Assembly: GCF_000526635.1 (NCBI RefSeq) | Contig: NZ_JAGL01000024.1 | Coordinates: forward strand, 230 to 54,140 | Reading direction: 5' to 3' | From: Aminobacter sp. J41 | Lineage (GTDB): Bacteria > Pseudomonadota > Alphaproteobacteria > Rhizobiales > Rhizobiaceae | DNA: 53,911 nt | Shown: one piece after another, positions 53,699 through 53,911 of the stretch | How positions within the stretch are numbered: position 1 is the first letter of the stretch | Layout of the letters: each line of letters starts with the position of its first letter | Notes under the pieces: generated by a model | What the model was told of the DNA's origin: nothing | Seen by the model: the letters and a program-made list of their open reading frames with translations, nothing else | Databases searched by the model: none | Made by a program: the position numbers and the translations under genes

Positions 53699-53821
53699 CA
53701 GAGCGCGACGTTTGTGTTGTCCGGATAGCGCGTTTCCTGCACCGATGGCGCGCTGCCTCCTGTAGCCTATCCCGCAACGCTGGCACGCTGCCGAAGCGTT
53801 CCGGCATGGCAACTGTGTTTG

Positions 53822-53911
53822 TCAGGCGAAGGCTTTGCCGTCCCGGAGCATGGCGTTGAGGACGGTGACGAGCTTTCGGGCGACGGCGATGATGGCGACC
53901 TTCTTCGAGCC
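53822..53911 (-). mobile_element. 3' end of an IS110-family transposase gene (runs off the window)
   Basis: The reverse strand from the window edge encodes SKKVAIIAVARKLVTVLN and then AMLRDGKAFA followed by TGA. This matches the C-terminal end of IS110-type transposases (Transposase_20), whose last residues typically read KVALTAVMRKLL..NAMLRDG. Only the last 29 codons are visible. The element's non-coding end must lie in 53699-53821, next to a family A repeat, but no terminal repeat is obvious, as is normal for IS110. Confidence 0.8.

Overview
The window is GC-rich chromosomal DNA of an alphaproteobacterium, most likely of the order Hyphomicrobiales (Rhizobiales), perhaps near Mesorhizobium or its relatives. 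The pointers are GcrA, a PodJ-type polar organizer, CcrM (GANTC) and CtrA-like sites, a two-domain dCTP deaminase, a SAM-II riboswitch before metZ, succinyl-CoA type 5-aminolevulinate synthase, class I lysyl-tRNA synthetase, the NAGGN osmoprotectant operon under an EcfG-type stress promoter, and abundant short palindromic intergenic repeats. The genus is an inference; no rRNA or other decisive marker is present.

Layout. 1-9.5 kb: tRNA-Gly(CCC), a voltage-gated-type cation channel, dCTP deaminase, SAM-II riboswitch/metZ/apaG, two small unknown proteins, the argD-argF-hslO minus-strand cluster, and gcrA behind a dense cluster of GANTC sites. 9.5-15 kb: phoU and phoR without pst or phoB beside them, a membrane GT2 glycosyltransferase with a MshEN-like N-terminal domain, a periplasmic binding protein and a TerB-like protein. 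15-20.5 kb: lysS, a degenerate thermonuclease-fold protein, an XRE/S24 regulator, an MpaB-like oxygenase, and a 1 kb repeat-rich spacer. 20.5-28.6 kb: a beta-oxidation gene set (merR, two acyl-CoA dehydrogenases, thiolase, FadB/J, thioesterase) with a MerR-type operator in front and repeats between its genes. 28.6-34.5 kb: podJ, mscL, hemA. 34.7-39.5 kb: the NAGGN operon. 39.5-53.9 kb: L,D-transpeptidase, Crp/Fnr regulator, soluble globin chemoreceptor, N-formylglutamate amidohydrolase, RpiR regulator, an unknown membrane coiled-coil protein, an SAF-domain oxidoreductase, proC, a GumC/Wzz-like protein with an unusual tail, folD, a vWA protein, and the 3' end of an IS110-type transposase running off the right edge.

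Most genes are housekeeping. The less ordinary content is regulatory and structural: a SAM-II riboswitch with a competing 5' palindrome and an intrinsic terminator; a four-run G-quadruplex motif starting 8 nt after the thioesterase stop codon; a 26-bp FNR/FixK-type dyad lying next to an EcfG promoter between hemA and the NAGGN operon; CtrA-like boxes before podJ, crp and gumC; and two families of palindromic repeats, one with a hypervariable hairpin that keeps its pairing and one that seems to have become the C-terminal tail of a protein. I did not find a CRISPR array, prophage or recognisable defence island.
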